Below, one piece after another: positions 1 through 6,031 of a stretch of 7,406 bases of DNA (positions are counted from its first letter, which is position 1; every line of letters begins with the position of its first letter). Below the pieces are notes generated by a model. It saw only the letters and a list, made by a program, of their open reading frames with translations. It made no database searches and was not told where the DNA came from. This DNA is from Spirochaetaceae bacterium. Its GTDB lineage: Bacteria > Spirochaetota > Spirochaetia > Treponematales > Breznakiellaceae. The DNA is taken from NCBI GenBank assembly GCA_031267955.1, contig JAIRYB010000249.1, positions 1 through 7,406 of the forward strand, written 5' to 3'. The position numbers and the translations under genes are program-made.

Positions 1-68
1 GGATTTGCCGCGCCGGGCTTTGAATCTTCAAAACAGCAGGTTTTTTCCGGGCGTCCGGCGCGCCGAGC

Positions 69-1334
69 TCAGGCGCGGAACATCGAGCTTAGGTAGCGGC
101 GATCCTGGGCTTCCGCGTATTCGGAGTCCATCTCCCGCATTCCGGCGGGGAAACCGTACTTTTCCAGCCTTTCCATAAAGGGGCCCGGGTCGAAAGATTC
201 CGGGCCGTAAACTCCTTTTAAATTCCAGATGCCTTTGTCGATCAGTTCCATCATGATTACCGGCCCCACCGCGGTCTGGGCGACAACGGAATTTGTCGTG
301 TATTTTTTGACGCATTCCTGGTTGTCCGCCAGCTGGTAAATGTACACCGACCGCCGCTTGCCGTCCTTGTCGCCGGTGATCCAGGCGCCCGCGCAGCCGC
401 GGCCGGTCATGGCGCCGCTCGATTCGACCGGGCTGGGCAGCACCTTGACCAGGAATTCGCGCGGCGATACCGGCTCGCCCCCGACAATAATTTTGATATT
501 GTTGTCGGTAAGATGCACCGATTCAAGGTTCAAGAGCAGCTTGCGGAATTCCTGCGGCAGGCCGTATTTAAAAGTCACCCGGTTGCAGTCGATTACCCGG
601 GGAACCAGCACCACTTCCTCGTGCTCCACATTCACCACTTCCCTGTTCCCTATGCCGCCGGGGAAACTGAAAATTTCAGGCTCGCTGAAGCGCTCGGTGG
701 TAAACCAGCCCCTGCCCTTTTCCCAGACTATCGGGGGGCTGAGGCATTCCTCGATTGTGGTAATTACGGAAAAGCCGAAAAATCCGCCGCCCGTGTAATT
801 ATCCCCGTCCCGTATGTTTACCTCGTCAATGGTGTCGAACAGGCGATCCGACGCGAAACGGACAAACACATCCGACATGCCCGGCTCTACCCCCGAACCG
901 ACAATGGCCGTAATGCCCGCCTCTTTCCAGGCTTCGTGCCGGGCGAACTGGTAGTCCCCCAGTTTGACATTTACCCGCTCAAAGGGCTTTTCCGGGTCCG
1001 GCACGGAGGCGGACAAGGCGCAGTCAAGATAGCCCGCCCCGTTCTCAAGGCAGGTATCAAAGATGGTCTTGTTAAAACCGGGATCTACCGCGTTCATCAC
1101 AAAATTGATCCCGTGCTTCCTGATCAGGGCCCCGATAGTTTCGCCGTCGCGGGCGTCTATCCACTCGGCGGCAAAGCGGGGGCCGGCGCAGAGGGCCGCG
1201 ACCTTTTTCGCCCTGGAAAAATCGTAATCCGCCAGAATCACCTTTTCCGCCCATGCGGCCTCTTTTCCGGCCAGTTTTAAAATCATGGCGGCGGAGGTTC
1301 CTACCCCGCCCGCGCCGATTATCAGCAATTTCAT
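69..1334 (-). CDS. Saccharopine dehydrogenase-family NAD(P)-dependent oxidoreductase
   Basis: A 421-residue protein. It opens directly with a Rossmann nucleotide-binding loop (GAGGVG, residues 7-12) after a short hydrophobic strand, followed by the second strand ending in ADYD (35-38), where acidic residues usually select the cofactor ribose. NAVDP (81-85) and GSGVEPGMSDVF (146-157) fit the saccharopine dehydrogenase NADP-binding domain. The rest (about 160-421) fits the catalytic and dimerisation part of the family, and the C-terminal stretch ending in DPGPFMERLEKYGFP resembles carboxynorspermidine dehydrogenases. Relatives include saccharopine dehydrogenase, lysine 6-dehydrogenase and carboxy(nor)spermidine dehydrogenase; the sequence alone does not let me choose. 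The divergent neighbour is a diamine aminotransferase, so a role in polyamine or lysine metabolism is a reasonable inference. The ATG start is fixed by the Rossmann strand beginning at residue 2. No Shine-Dalgarno sequence lies in front of it, which may mean a leaderless mRNA. Cytoplasmic; no signal peptide. Confidence 0.85.
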   Translation of the reverse strand: MKLLIIGAGGVGTSAAMILKLAGKEAAWAEKVILADYDFSRAKKVAALCAGPRFAAEWIDARDGETIGALIRKHGINFVMNAVDPGFNKTIFDTCLENGAGYLDCALSASVPDPEKPFERVNVKLGDYQFARHEAWKEAGITAIVGSGVEPGMSDVFVRFASDRLFDTIDEVNIRDGDNYTGGGFFGFSVITTIEECLSPPIVWEKGRGWFTTERFSEPEIFSFPGGIGNREVVNVEHEEVVLVPRVIDCNRVTFKYGLPQEFRKLLLNLESVHLTDNNIKIIVGGEPVSPREFLVKVLPSPVESSGAMTGRGCAGAWITGDKDGKRRSVYIYQLADNQECVKKYTTNSVVAQTAVGPVIMMELIDKGIWNLKGVYGPESFDPGPFMERLEKYGFPAGMREMDSEYAEAQDRRYLSSMFRA

Positions 1335-1341
1335 ATTTTAA

Positions 1342-1370
1342 ATTGTCATGGGCCGCCTTCTGTCTGTCAA
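1342..1370 (-). promoter_or_regulatory. Candidate sigma-70 promoter for the oxidoreductase gene
   Basis: On the minus strand a perfect -35 box TTGACA (1370-1365) is followed after 17 nt by GACAAT (1347-1342), four of six matches to TATAAT. Transcription would start near 1336-1334, at the ATG itself (1334). AT-rich sequence upstream (about 1371-1450) could serve as an UP element. Predicted by eye only. Confidence 0.45.
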
Positions 1371-1457
1371 TTGGCCGAAATGCATAAATATTTAAGAATA
1401 TTACAATTAATTGGATATTTAAAACAAATTATGAATGGATAAATACAAAAACCATGA

Positions 1458-1486
1458 TTGATCTTACGAATTTAATATGGTATACT
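1458..1486 (+). promoter_or_regulatory. Extended -10 sigma-70 promoter for the aminotransferase transcript
   Basis: TTGATC (1458-1463), a 17-nt spacer and TATACT (1481-1486) form a good sigma-70 promoter. TGG immediately before the -10 box gives the TGn extended -10 motif. Initiation would fall near 1492-1494, leaving an untranslated leader of roughly 345 nt before the TTG start of the aminotransferase, with the small ORF at 1613-1780 inside it. Confidence 0.6.
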
Positions 1487-1612
1487 TATAAAGGAAAGGC
1501 TGGCGCCGGCCGATCCGCGTTTTCCGGAAAGGCTTCCGGGGCGCGGGTTTATGCACGCCGGGTTTTGAGGCCGGCCCAATCCGCACAGTTTTTAGATACG
1601 CAGGAGGTATCC

Positions 1613-1780
1613 ATGAAAAGAAATGCGGGATTTGCGGGGAAATCCCAGACAATTGTTTATGCCAAAGCCCCTTCGGGGGTATTCGTTTCCATCCCGGCTG
1701 AAAGCCAGGGCAGAAATCCGGACAAGGCGCGGAAGCTCGTCAACCCCGCGCCGACATTGTTATCGCGTAAAGAGCCATGA
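1613..1780 (+). CDS. Putative 55-residue basic leader peptide upstream of patA
   Basis: An ATG at 1613 sits 5 nt after a full AGGAGG (1602-1607) and opens 55 codons ending at TGA 1778-1780. The frame stays open upstream to 1454, but the ribosome binding site argues for the 1613 start. The peptide is rich in Lys, Arg, Ser and Pro, begins MKRNAGFAGKS and ends LLSRKEP. It has no membrane segment, signal peptide or family I recognise. It lies inside the predicted patA leader, 59 nt before the patA TTG, and its stop codon abuts a hairpin (1780-1799). It may be a regulatory leader peptide, a small protein of its own, or an accidental ORF. Translation is plausible because of the strong binding site; function is unknown. 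Confidence 0.4.
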   Translation: MKRNAGFAGKSQTIVYAKAPSGVFVSIPAESQGRNPDKARKLVNPAPTLLSRKEP

Positions 1781-1814
1781 GCCGGCCCGCAACCCGGCTG
1801 GGTTGAACCGGTTC
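1780..1814 (+). promoter_or_regulatory. Mutually exclusive hairpins between leader ORF and patA
   Basis: Hairpin A pairs AGCCGG (1780-1785) with CCGGCT (1794-1799). Hairpin B pairs AACCC (1791-1795) with GGGTT (1800-1804) and uses some of the same bases, so both cannot form together. A palindrome GAACCGGTTC (1805-1814) follows, 11 nt before the patA Shine-Dalgarno. Hairpin A overlaps the last base of the leader ORF's stop codon, so a ribosome finishing that ORF would block it. No U-tract follows, so any control would act on translation rather than by termination. Structure predicted by eye. Confidence 0.3.
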
Positions 1815-1825
1815 TGGCCTTCAGC

Positions 1826-1831
1826 AGGAGG
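1826..1831 (+). promoter_or_regulatory. Ribosome binding site fixing the TTG start of patA
   Basis: AGGAGG lies 8 nt before TTG at 1840. The next in-frame ATG is at residue 53, which would remove conserved N-terminal sequence including NPGWLKYRKS, so TTG is the better start. Confidence 0.8.
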
Positions 1832-1839
1832 AATACCAA

Positions 1840-3216
1840 TTGCCTTATGAAAAGGTTGGTCAGGAATTAGACAGGGTAATCGGGTACATTAAAACCCGGA
1901 ATTACACCGATAAAGAAAAAGACCTTATTACAAAAGAAACCATTCAGAATATTGAAACCTACATTAATCCGGGATGGCTTAAATACCGGAAGTCGATGTC
2001 TACCAACCACGCGGTAGTCGAATCAAGGGATTACGGGAACTACATCGAGGGCCTTTACGGCGAAAAATTCGTCGACTGTTTCGGCGGTTTCGGCATCTTT
2101 ACCTGCGGCCACCACAACAGCGAGATCATTGACGTGGTAAAGTCCCAGCTTGATTTCCAGGCCCTGCATTCCCAGGAATTGCTCGATCCTTTCAGGGGCT
2201 ATCTTGCGAAAGCGGTGGCGGATATTACGCCGGGGGACCTGCAAAAATGTTTTTTCACTAACGGCGGCGCCGAGGCGGTGGAGATGGCCCTTAAGCTCGC
2301 CCGTATCGCCACCGGCGCGAGTTACTTTGTCTCGATGGTAAACGGCTTCCACGGCAAGTCCATGGGCGCCATTTCGGTAACCGGCAAGGCCAGCTACCGC
2401 ATCCCCTACCTTCCCATGGTACAGCAGGTCGATCACGTAGGTTTCGGCAGATCCGAGGAAATCGACAAGGCCATACGCGAACGGTACGCGGTGGGGGGAA
2501 AGGTCGCCGCGGTTATTCTCGAACCCATACAGGGCGAGGCGGGCGTCATCGTGCCTCCCGCAGGGTATCTGAGGGAAGTCAGGGAAATCTGCGACAAAAA
2601 CCGCGTACTCCTCATCTTTGACGAAATACAGACCGGCATGGGCAGGACCGGCACTTTCTGGCGCTGCCAGGCCGAAGATGTCACTCCGGACATCATGACT
2701 TTCGGCAAGGCGTTCGGCGGCGGGGTCATGCCCATCACCGGCATAATCTGCCGGCCCAGCCTTTGGGTCAAGGAACTGGTGGATAACCCCTTCCTCCTGG
2801 GGTCGCCCACTTTTGGCGGCAACCCCCTGGCCTGTTCGGCGGCTATCGCGACCATCAAGTACATGATCGACCACGACGTGCCGGGCCAGTGCCGGGAAAA
2901 GGGGGCCAAGCTCAAGGCGGAGCTTCTTTCACTGAAGGAACGCTTCCCCGATCTTATCCAGGATGTACGGGGCGTGGGCCTGATGCTGGCCGTGGAATTT
3001 TTCAACAGCGAAATCGGTTACGAGACCGCGAAAGGCATGTTCTCCCGGGGCGTGATGACGGCAGGGACCCTGCTCAACGCCAAATGCATCCGCTTCGAAC
3101 CGGCTTCGGTACTGACCGACGAGATCATCGGCATTATCACCAGCCGCATGGGGGAAGCGCTGGAAGACGCCCGGAAAAAATATGCCGCCGGGCAGCTTGG
3201 GGACGAAGGGCATTAG
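1840..3216 (+). CDS. patA: Putrescine aminotransferase (PatA/YgjG type, class III PLP enzyme)
   Basis: A 458-residue class III aminotransferase, nearly the same length as E. coli PatA (459 as I recall it). It should transfer the amino group of putrescine (or cadaverine) to 2-oxoglutarate, giving 4-aminobutanal/1-pyrroline and glutamate in the cytoplasm. Stretches I recognise from PatA are NPGWLKYRKS (43-52), FGGFGIF (81-87), LHSQELLDP (109-117), LEPIQGEAGV (227-236), DEIQTGMGRTG (261-271), TFGGNPLACSAA (324-335) and AGTLLNAK (408-415). NGGAEAVE (141-148) forms part of the PLP-phosphate pocket, D261 should contact the pyridine nitrogen, and K290 in FGKAFGGG is the predicted Schiff-base lysine. 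The start is TTG with a strong AGGAGG. Nothing essential appears missing. The last ten codons and stop lie in a 70-bp segment that recurs downstream at 3422-3491. Ornithine or acetylornithine aminotransferase is less likely given the PatA-like N-terminus. Confidence 0.82.
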   Translation: MPYEKVGQELDRVIGYIKTRNYTDKEKDLITKETIQNIETYINPGWLKYRKSMSTNHAVVESRDYGNYIEGLYGEKFVDCFGGFGIFTCGHHNSEIIDVVKSQLDFQALHSQELLDPFRGYLAKAVADITPGDLQKCFFTNGGAEAVEMALKLARIATGASYFVSMVNGFHGKSMGAISVTGKASYRIPYLPMVQQVDHVGFGRSEEIDKAIRERYAVGGKVAAVILEPIQGEAGVIVPPAGYLREVREICDKNRVLLIFDEIQTGMGRTGTFWRCQAEDVTPDIMTFGKAFGGGVMPITGIICRPSLWVKELVDNPFLLGSPTFGGNPLACSAAIATIKYMIDHDVPGQCREKGAKLKAELLSLKERFPDLIQDVRGVGLMLAVEFFNSEIGYETAKGMFSRGVMTAGTLLNAKCIRFEPASVLTDEIIGIITSRMGEALEDARKKYAAGQLGDEGH

Positions 3217-3252
3217 CCTTCCGCGCCTGCGCTTTTTAATCCGGGCGCATCC
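3183..3252 (+). repeat. Direct repeat copy 1, spanning the 3' end of patA
   Basis: A 70-bp segment starting TGCCGCCGGGCAGCT and ending AATCCGGGCGCATCC, covering the last codons and stop of patA plus about 36 bp downstream. It matches 3422-3491 at 65 of 70 positions; all five differences are transitions. Confidence 0.85.
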
Positions 3253-3267
3253 CCGCCTCCGGCGGGG
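3251..3267. repeat. Short GC-rich inverted repeat after patA
   Basis: CCCCGCC (3251-3257) and GGCGGGG (3261-3267) are perfect complements around a 3-nt loop. No T-run follows, so it is not a convincing intrinsic terminator; it may be part of a repetitive intergenic element running through the very GC-rich stretch to about 3345. Confidence 0.5.
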
Positions 3268-3353
3268 ACCGGGCTATCCGGGGCTCCGCGTACCCGCTCC
3301 GGCCCCGCCGCTATGCGCCGTGGCGCCTGCGGCCCCCTCCTATCCCTTGCGCT

Positions 3354-3387
3354 GCACTGAAAACGGCATCCATGCCGTTTTCAGTGC
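3354..3387. terminator. Strong hairpin, candidate bidirectional terminator
   Basis: GCACTGAAAACGGCAT (3354-3369) and ATGCCGTTTTCAGTGC (3372-3387) are perfect 16-base complements with only CC between them. The inner CGGCAT/ATGCCG stem is flanked by AAAA on one side and TTTT on the other, so it resembles an intrinsic terminator on either strand. It lies between two convergent genes (patA and the pseudokinase-like gene), where a two-way terminator is expected. The T-tract is short, so efficiency is uncertain, and it could instead be a dispersed repeat. Confidence 0.5.
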
Positions 3388-3390
3388 TTT

Positions 3391-3411
3391 GAGTTTTGCT
3401 CCGCAAAACTC
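3391..3411. repeat. Second adjacent inverted repeat
   Basis: GAGTTTTGC (3391-3399) and GCAAAACTC (3403-3411) are perfect 9-base complements around TCC. It follows the larger hairpin by three T residues. On the plus strand it could be a second termination hairpin or part of a compound dispersed element together with 3354-3387. Confidence 0.5.
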
Positions 3412-3421
3412 ATGAAATTGT

Positions 3422-3491
3422 TGCCGCCGGGCAGCTCGGGGGTGAAGGGCATTAGCCTCCCGCGCCTGCGCTTCTTAATCCGGGCGCATCC
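3422..3491 (+). repeat. Direct repeat copy 2, duplicated patA 3' end
   Basis: A second copy of the 70-bp segment at 3183-3252, displaced by 239 bp. It keeps the same reading phase and TAG stop as the patA C-terminus (AAGQLGGEGH and stop, with Asp changed to Gly) but has no gene attached, so it is a non-coding remnant. Similarity stops abruptly at both ends. Confidence 0.85.
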
Positions 3492-3522
3492 GGCGTCCGT
3501 GCCGGCCCGGCTGCGCCGGAAA
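3480..3522. repeat. GC-rich dyad of a dispersed intergenic repeat family
   Basis: CCGGGCGCA (3480-3488) pairs, with one bulge, with TGCGCCGG (3512-3519), with an inner CCGGC/GCCGG pair. GCGCATCCGGC at the left and 21 bases at 3502-3522 are identical to the element at 7130-7165; only the centre differs (7 versus 4 nt). It lies just beyond the stop of the pseudokinase-like gene. Confidence 0.6.
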
Positions 3523-3531
3523 GCGGTTCCG

Positions 3532-5034
3532 TTAATTTAACCCGTAAGCCCGCCGGATTTCGGCTATGTGCCAGAGGCCCTTTTTGTCCTTTTCCAGGGC
3601 AAGCTCGTCCGAACAGGGAATGCCCGCCGGGAGGGGCAAGGGGGCTTTGTTTTCGGCATCAGGGGCGGCGGTATTGCCGCCTGATTCCGGGTATGGATTA
3701 AAGAAAAGGTACTTCGCCCGGTAGCCCAGGCGGCCGTCGCTTTCGTCCGTATCTATTCCTTCAAGCCGCAGGCCGTCTATCCCGAACACCGCCTTCGCGG
3801 AAACCCCGCCGCCGCTTTCCCGCCACTCTTCCGGGCTGATAAAGGCCGTTTGGGCTTCGTATGCCTGCCTTACCTTGCTTACCACGTAGAGGCTGGTTAT
3901 CATGTTGATGTCGTCTTTTCCCGCGCCGCCTGTCACGCAGGCTGCCGCTGTTTCGTGGTCCATGGCGGTGATAGCCCTGTAATAGCTTTCAACAACCGCG
4001 GCGGCGTCCATGCCCCGGGTACTGGGCCCGTCAAGCCGCGCCCGTATCACGCTGCCCGCAACAAGCGCGGCGGCCAGCACCGCCCCGAGAACCGCCAGGA
4101 TGGCGGTACGGTTCCGGCTGAGGAATCGTTTCGCTTTTACCGTTTTTTCGCGCTTTTGTAAAAAGCGTTTCCGTTCCGCTTCCAGGGCCAGCCTTTCTTC
4201 CCGGCCAATATCGCGGAAAAACCCGGCCGTTCCGGCGGCGCTGCCGGCAACGCCGCCGGCAGCCTCCGCGGCGAAAAGCCGCGCAAAGTCCGCGAGCAGG
4301 GGCCGGCCGGTTCTGAGCTTCGCACGGGGGGAAAGGGCCGCCGTGATGAGCGCGGCGGCTTCCGCCGAAATGCCGGGGGCCGCCAGGCGCGGGGGGGTAA
4401 AAACGCCTTCCCGTATATCCTCGCGGAGTACGTCCCGGTCGCGGCACGGATAGGGGGGGCTGCCTGAAAGCGCGCGGTAAAGCAGGGCGGCGGCGGTAAA
4501 TACATCGGCTTCCTCCCCTGAATAATCCGGGTGCGACCAGCGTTCAGCCTTGTTTATCCATACCCCGGCGCCTCCCGCGTCAAAAACCCGCCGTACCGCG
4601 GCTTCCGGCAGAAAGAGCACGGTTTCCGCCTTTTCATCGACAAGGGCCGCGCCCGGCCAGGGAAGGGGCCGGCCTTCCAGGGGAAGGGCGGCCCTTGCGC
4701 GGACCCAGGCGGCAAGGGCCGCGAGCGCGCCGGGCGCGTTACAGGGTGCGGGGCCGTCCCCCTGATCGGCGATTTCGTCAAGGGAAAGCCCGGCAAAATC
4801 CGGCCCCCAGACAACCATGACCGGCCCCGGCCGCCCGTTCACCGCCATTTCCTCTATTCCGCCGGGACGCCAGGGCCCGGGCTGCCCGACAGGAAGACTC
4901 CCCGGCGGGACAAGCCAGCCCGTCCCGGCGGCGAGAAACCCAAGCCTTGACCGGGCAAAAGCCTCCGCGCTTAAACCGGTGTCAAGCCCCAGAACCTTCC
5001 TGCCTCCGTATTCAAACCGGAAAATGCCGTTCAT
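3532..5034 (-). CDS. Predicted membrane pseudokinase-like protein, last gene of the hflKC operon
   Basis: A 500-residue protein of no family I can name. Residues about 120-255 read like the C-lobe of a Ser/Thr kinase: GAALVDEKAETVLFLP (128-143) where the catalytic and activation segments belong, HPDYSGEEADVFTAAALL (168-185) like the APE-to-alpha-F region with its D-V-W, YRALSGSPPYP (186-196), and LITAALSPRAKLRTGRPLL (229-247) like the alpha-H/alpha-I end with its conserved Arg. HRD and DFG are absent, and the N-lobe has no clear glycine loop, so it is probably a pseudokinase. A basic, charged stretch (277-309) leads into one membrane segment (about 310-330). Residues 341-500 would lie outside the membrane; the helix VVESYYRAITAMDHETAAACV (347-367) suggests an NTF2-like fold, weakly. 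It starts 9 bp after the hflC stop, so it is surely co-transcribed. The coding DNA is more GC-rich than its neighbours. A gene function is inferred only from context. Confidence 0.75.
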   Translation of the reverse strand: MNGIFRFEYGGRKVLGLDTGLSAEAFARSRLGFLAAGTGWLVPPGSLPVGQPGPWRPGGIEEMAVNGRPGPVMVVWGPDFAGLSLDEIADQGDGPAPCNAPGALAALAAWVRARAALPLEGRPLPWPGAALVDEKAETVLFLPEAAVRRVFDAGGAGVWINKAERWSHPDYSGEEADVFTAAALLYRALSGSPPYPCRDRDVLREDIREGVFTPPRLAAPGISAEAAALITAALSPRAKLRTGRPLLADFARLFAAEAAGGVAGSAAGTAGFFRDIGREERLALEAERKRFLQKREKTVKAKRFLSRNRTAILAVLGAVLAAALVAGSVIRARLDGPSTRGMDAAAVVESYYRAITAMDHETAAACVTGGAGKDDINMITSLYVVSKVRQAYEAQTAFISPEEWRESGGGVSAKAVFGIDGLRLEGIDTDESDGRLGYRAKYLFFNPYPESGGNTAAPDAENKAPLPLPAGIPCSDELALEKDKKGLWHIAEIRRAYGLN

Positions 5035-5043
5035 GGCGTTATT

Positions 5044-6030
5044 TCACCGGGCGTCGGGCGAGTAAAGGTAACGGAAATATTCCATGTCCGTGGAAAGGGT
5101 CTTGTTCAAAGCGGGGACCGTGTTCCGGTAGGATTCTATTGCCCGCCAGAATTCGAAGAAAGACCTGTCCTTGCCGTAAGCTTCCGCGTAAATACGGGTG
5201 GCTTCGGCGTCGGCCCCGCCGCGTATAGCTTCCGAACGCGCGTATGCGGCCGAAAGCAGGGAACGGCGCTCGTTGTCCATCTTGCCCATCCATTCGGCCT
5301 TTTTCCCCTCGCCTTCGGAGCGGTAGGCCTCGGCGATCTGGTTGCGCTCCTTGATCATACGGGCATAGACACTCTGCGTAAGCTCGCCCGAATAGCCGAT
5401 CTGCCGGGTTACCACGTCGATAAGCTCAATGCCGTATTCAGGAACCATGCGCCGCGAGCGGCTGAGGATCTCCTCTGCAAGCTGCCGCCTTCCCCTCTGG
5501 ATAGGCTCCCGGTTGCTCTCGCCCTGGATCGCGGATACGGGGATATTGCCGGAGCCCGCCGCGCCGGCAGGATCGGGAATTTCAGCCGTATCCTGCTTTT
5601 CCAGAATGATGTTGGAATTCCGCACCGATTCTCTTAAATAGTTTTCCGCGACCACGGTCTTTACCTCGGAATCGATAACCTCGGCAAGTTTCTGGTAGGC
5701 TCTGTTAATCGTAGTAATAGATTCGTAGAATTTCTTCGGATCGGATATGCGCCACCGGGCCGTGACATCGGCAAAGATATACTGTTTCTCCCTGGTAGGG
5801 ATACTTTTCTGTTCCCCGTCCCAGGCCATGATCCGTTTGGGATAGCGTACCGCTTCATCGACAAAAGGCGCCTTTATATGAAGCCCCGCCTCTGTCACTA
5901 CATTGATAATCTTCCCCATCTGGACTACCACGGCCTGTTCCCCCTCGTCAATTACATAGAAGGGCCCAATCAGCATAATCGCGATGGCTAATAGAATAAC
6001 AGTTATCAGAATCGCAATAATTTTTTTCAC
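5044..6030 (-). CDS. hflC: HflC, prohibitin-family partner of HflK (FtsH modulator)
   Basis: A 328-residue protein with a GTG start. HflC forms a membrane-anchored complex with HflK that surrounds and modulates the FtsH protease. Residues 1-25 are an N-terminal membrane anchor (KKIIAILITVILLAIAIML), followed by the SPFH/band 7 domain (about 26-215) on the periplasmic side. The end is strongly HflC-like: MIKERNQIAEAYRSEG (225-240), GGADAEATRIYAEAYGKD (271-288), FFEFWRAIESY (291-301) and DMEYFRYL (315-322). A Gly/Pro-rich stretch (about 148-178) in the middle of the band 7 domain looks like a flexible insertion. An upstream ATG at 6084 would add 18 residues and overlap hflK by 53 bases; GTG at 6030 is preferred because GGAGGG precedes it by 7 nt and it places the membrane anchor at the N-terminus. 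Confidence 0.93.
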   Translation of the reverse strand: MKKIIAILITVILLAIAIMLIGPFYVIDEGEQAVVVQMGKIINVVTEAGLHIKAPFVDEAVRYPKRIMAWDGEQKSIPTREKQYIFADVTARWRISDPKKFYESITTINRAYQKLAEVIDSEVKTVVAENYLRESVRNSNIILEKQDTAEIPDPAGAAGSGNIPVSAIQGESNREPIQRGRRQLAEEILSRSRRMVPEYGIELIDVVTRQIGYSGELTQSVYARMIKERNQIAEAYRSEGEGKKAEWMGKMDNERRSLLSAAYARSEAIRGGADAEATRIYAEAYGKDRSFFEFWRAIESYRNTVPALNKTLSTDMEYFRYLYSPDAR

Positions 6031-6031
6031 G

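Larger units (their letters stand above)
1335..1490. promoter_or_regulatory. AT-rich divergent control region
   Basis: This is the AT-rich core between the two divergent genes and contrasts sharply with the GC-rich coding DNA around it. It contains the facing promoters of both genes and a dyad made of two AATATT blocks (1387-1392 and 1397-1402) separated by TAAG, which could be a regulator site. No regulator can be named from the sequence. Confidence 0.5.
3217..3531. other. Convergent intergenic region, repeats and hairpins only
   Basis: These 315 bp separate the stop codons of two convergent genes. I see no credible gene: short open frames here lack ribosome binding sites and run through repeats. 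The region consists of the tail of direct repeat copy 1, a very GC-rich stretch (about 3250-3345), the two hairpins at 3354-3411, direct repeat copy 2 and the dyad at 3480-3522. Confidence 0.7.

Noticed and set aside
19..65. Hairpins (TTTGAA/TTCAAA at 19-32 and the palindrome CGGCGCGCCG at 56-65) as a terminator for the oxidoreductase gene
   Set aside because: On the minus strand the GC palindrome is followed by an A-run, not a T-run, and the other stem is short and AT-rich. The left edge of the window prevents judging further.
513..1280. A 255-codon open frame on the plus strand opposite the oxidoreductase gene
   Set aside because: It is antisense to a clear Rossmann-fold enzyme, with no ribosome binding site or recognisable domain. 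Long antisense frames are common in GC-rich genes.
1381..1396. Sequence resembling an ArgR operator (TGCAT then ATTTA around AAAT)
   Set aside because: Each half matches only four of five consensus bases, and such matches arise easily in AT-rich DNA. No arginine gene is present.
2023..2874. A 283-codon open frame on the minus strand opposite patA
   Set aside because: It is antisense to a highly conserved aminotransferase and has no recognisable protein features.
3217..3531. CRISPR array or insertion sequence in the repeat-rich gap
   Set aside because: Only two copies of the 70-bp unit exist, with no regular spacers, no transposase and no terminal inverted repeats bounding the segment.
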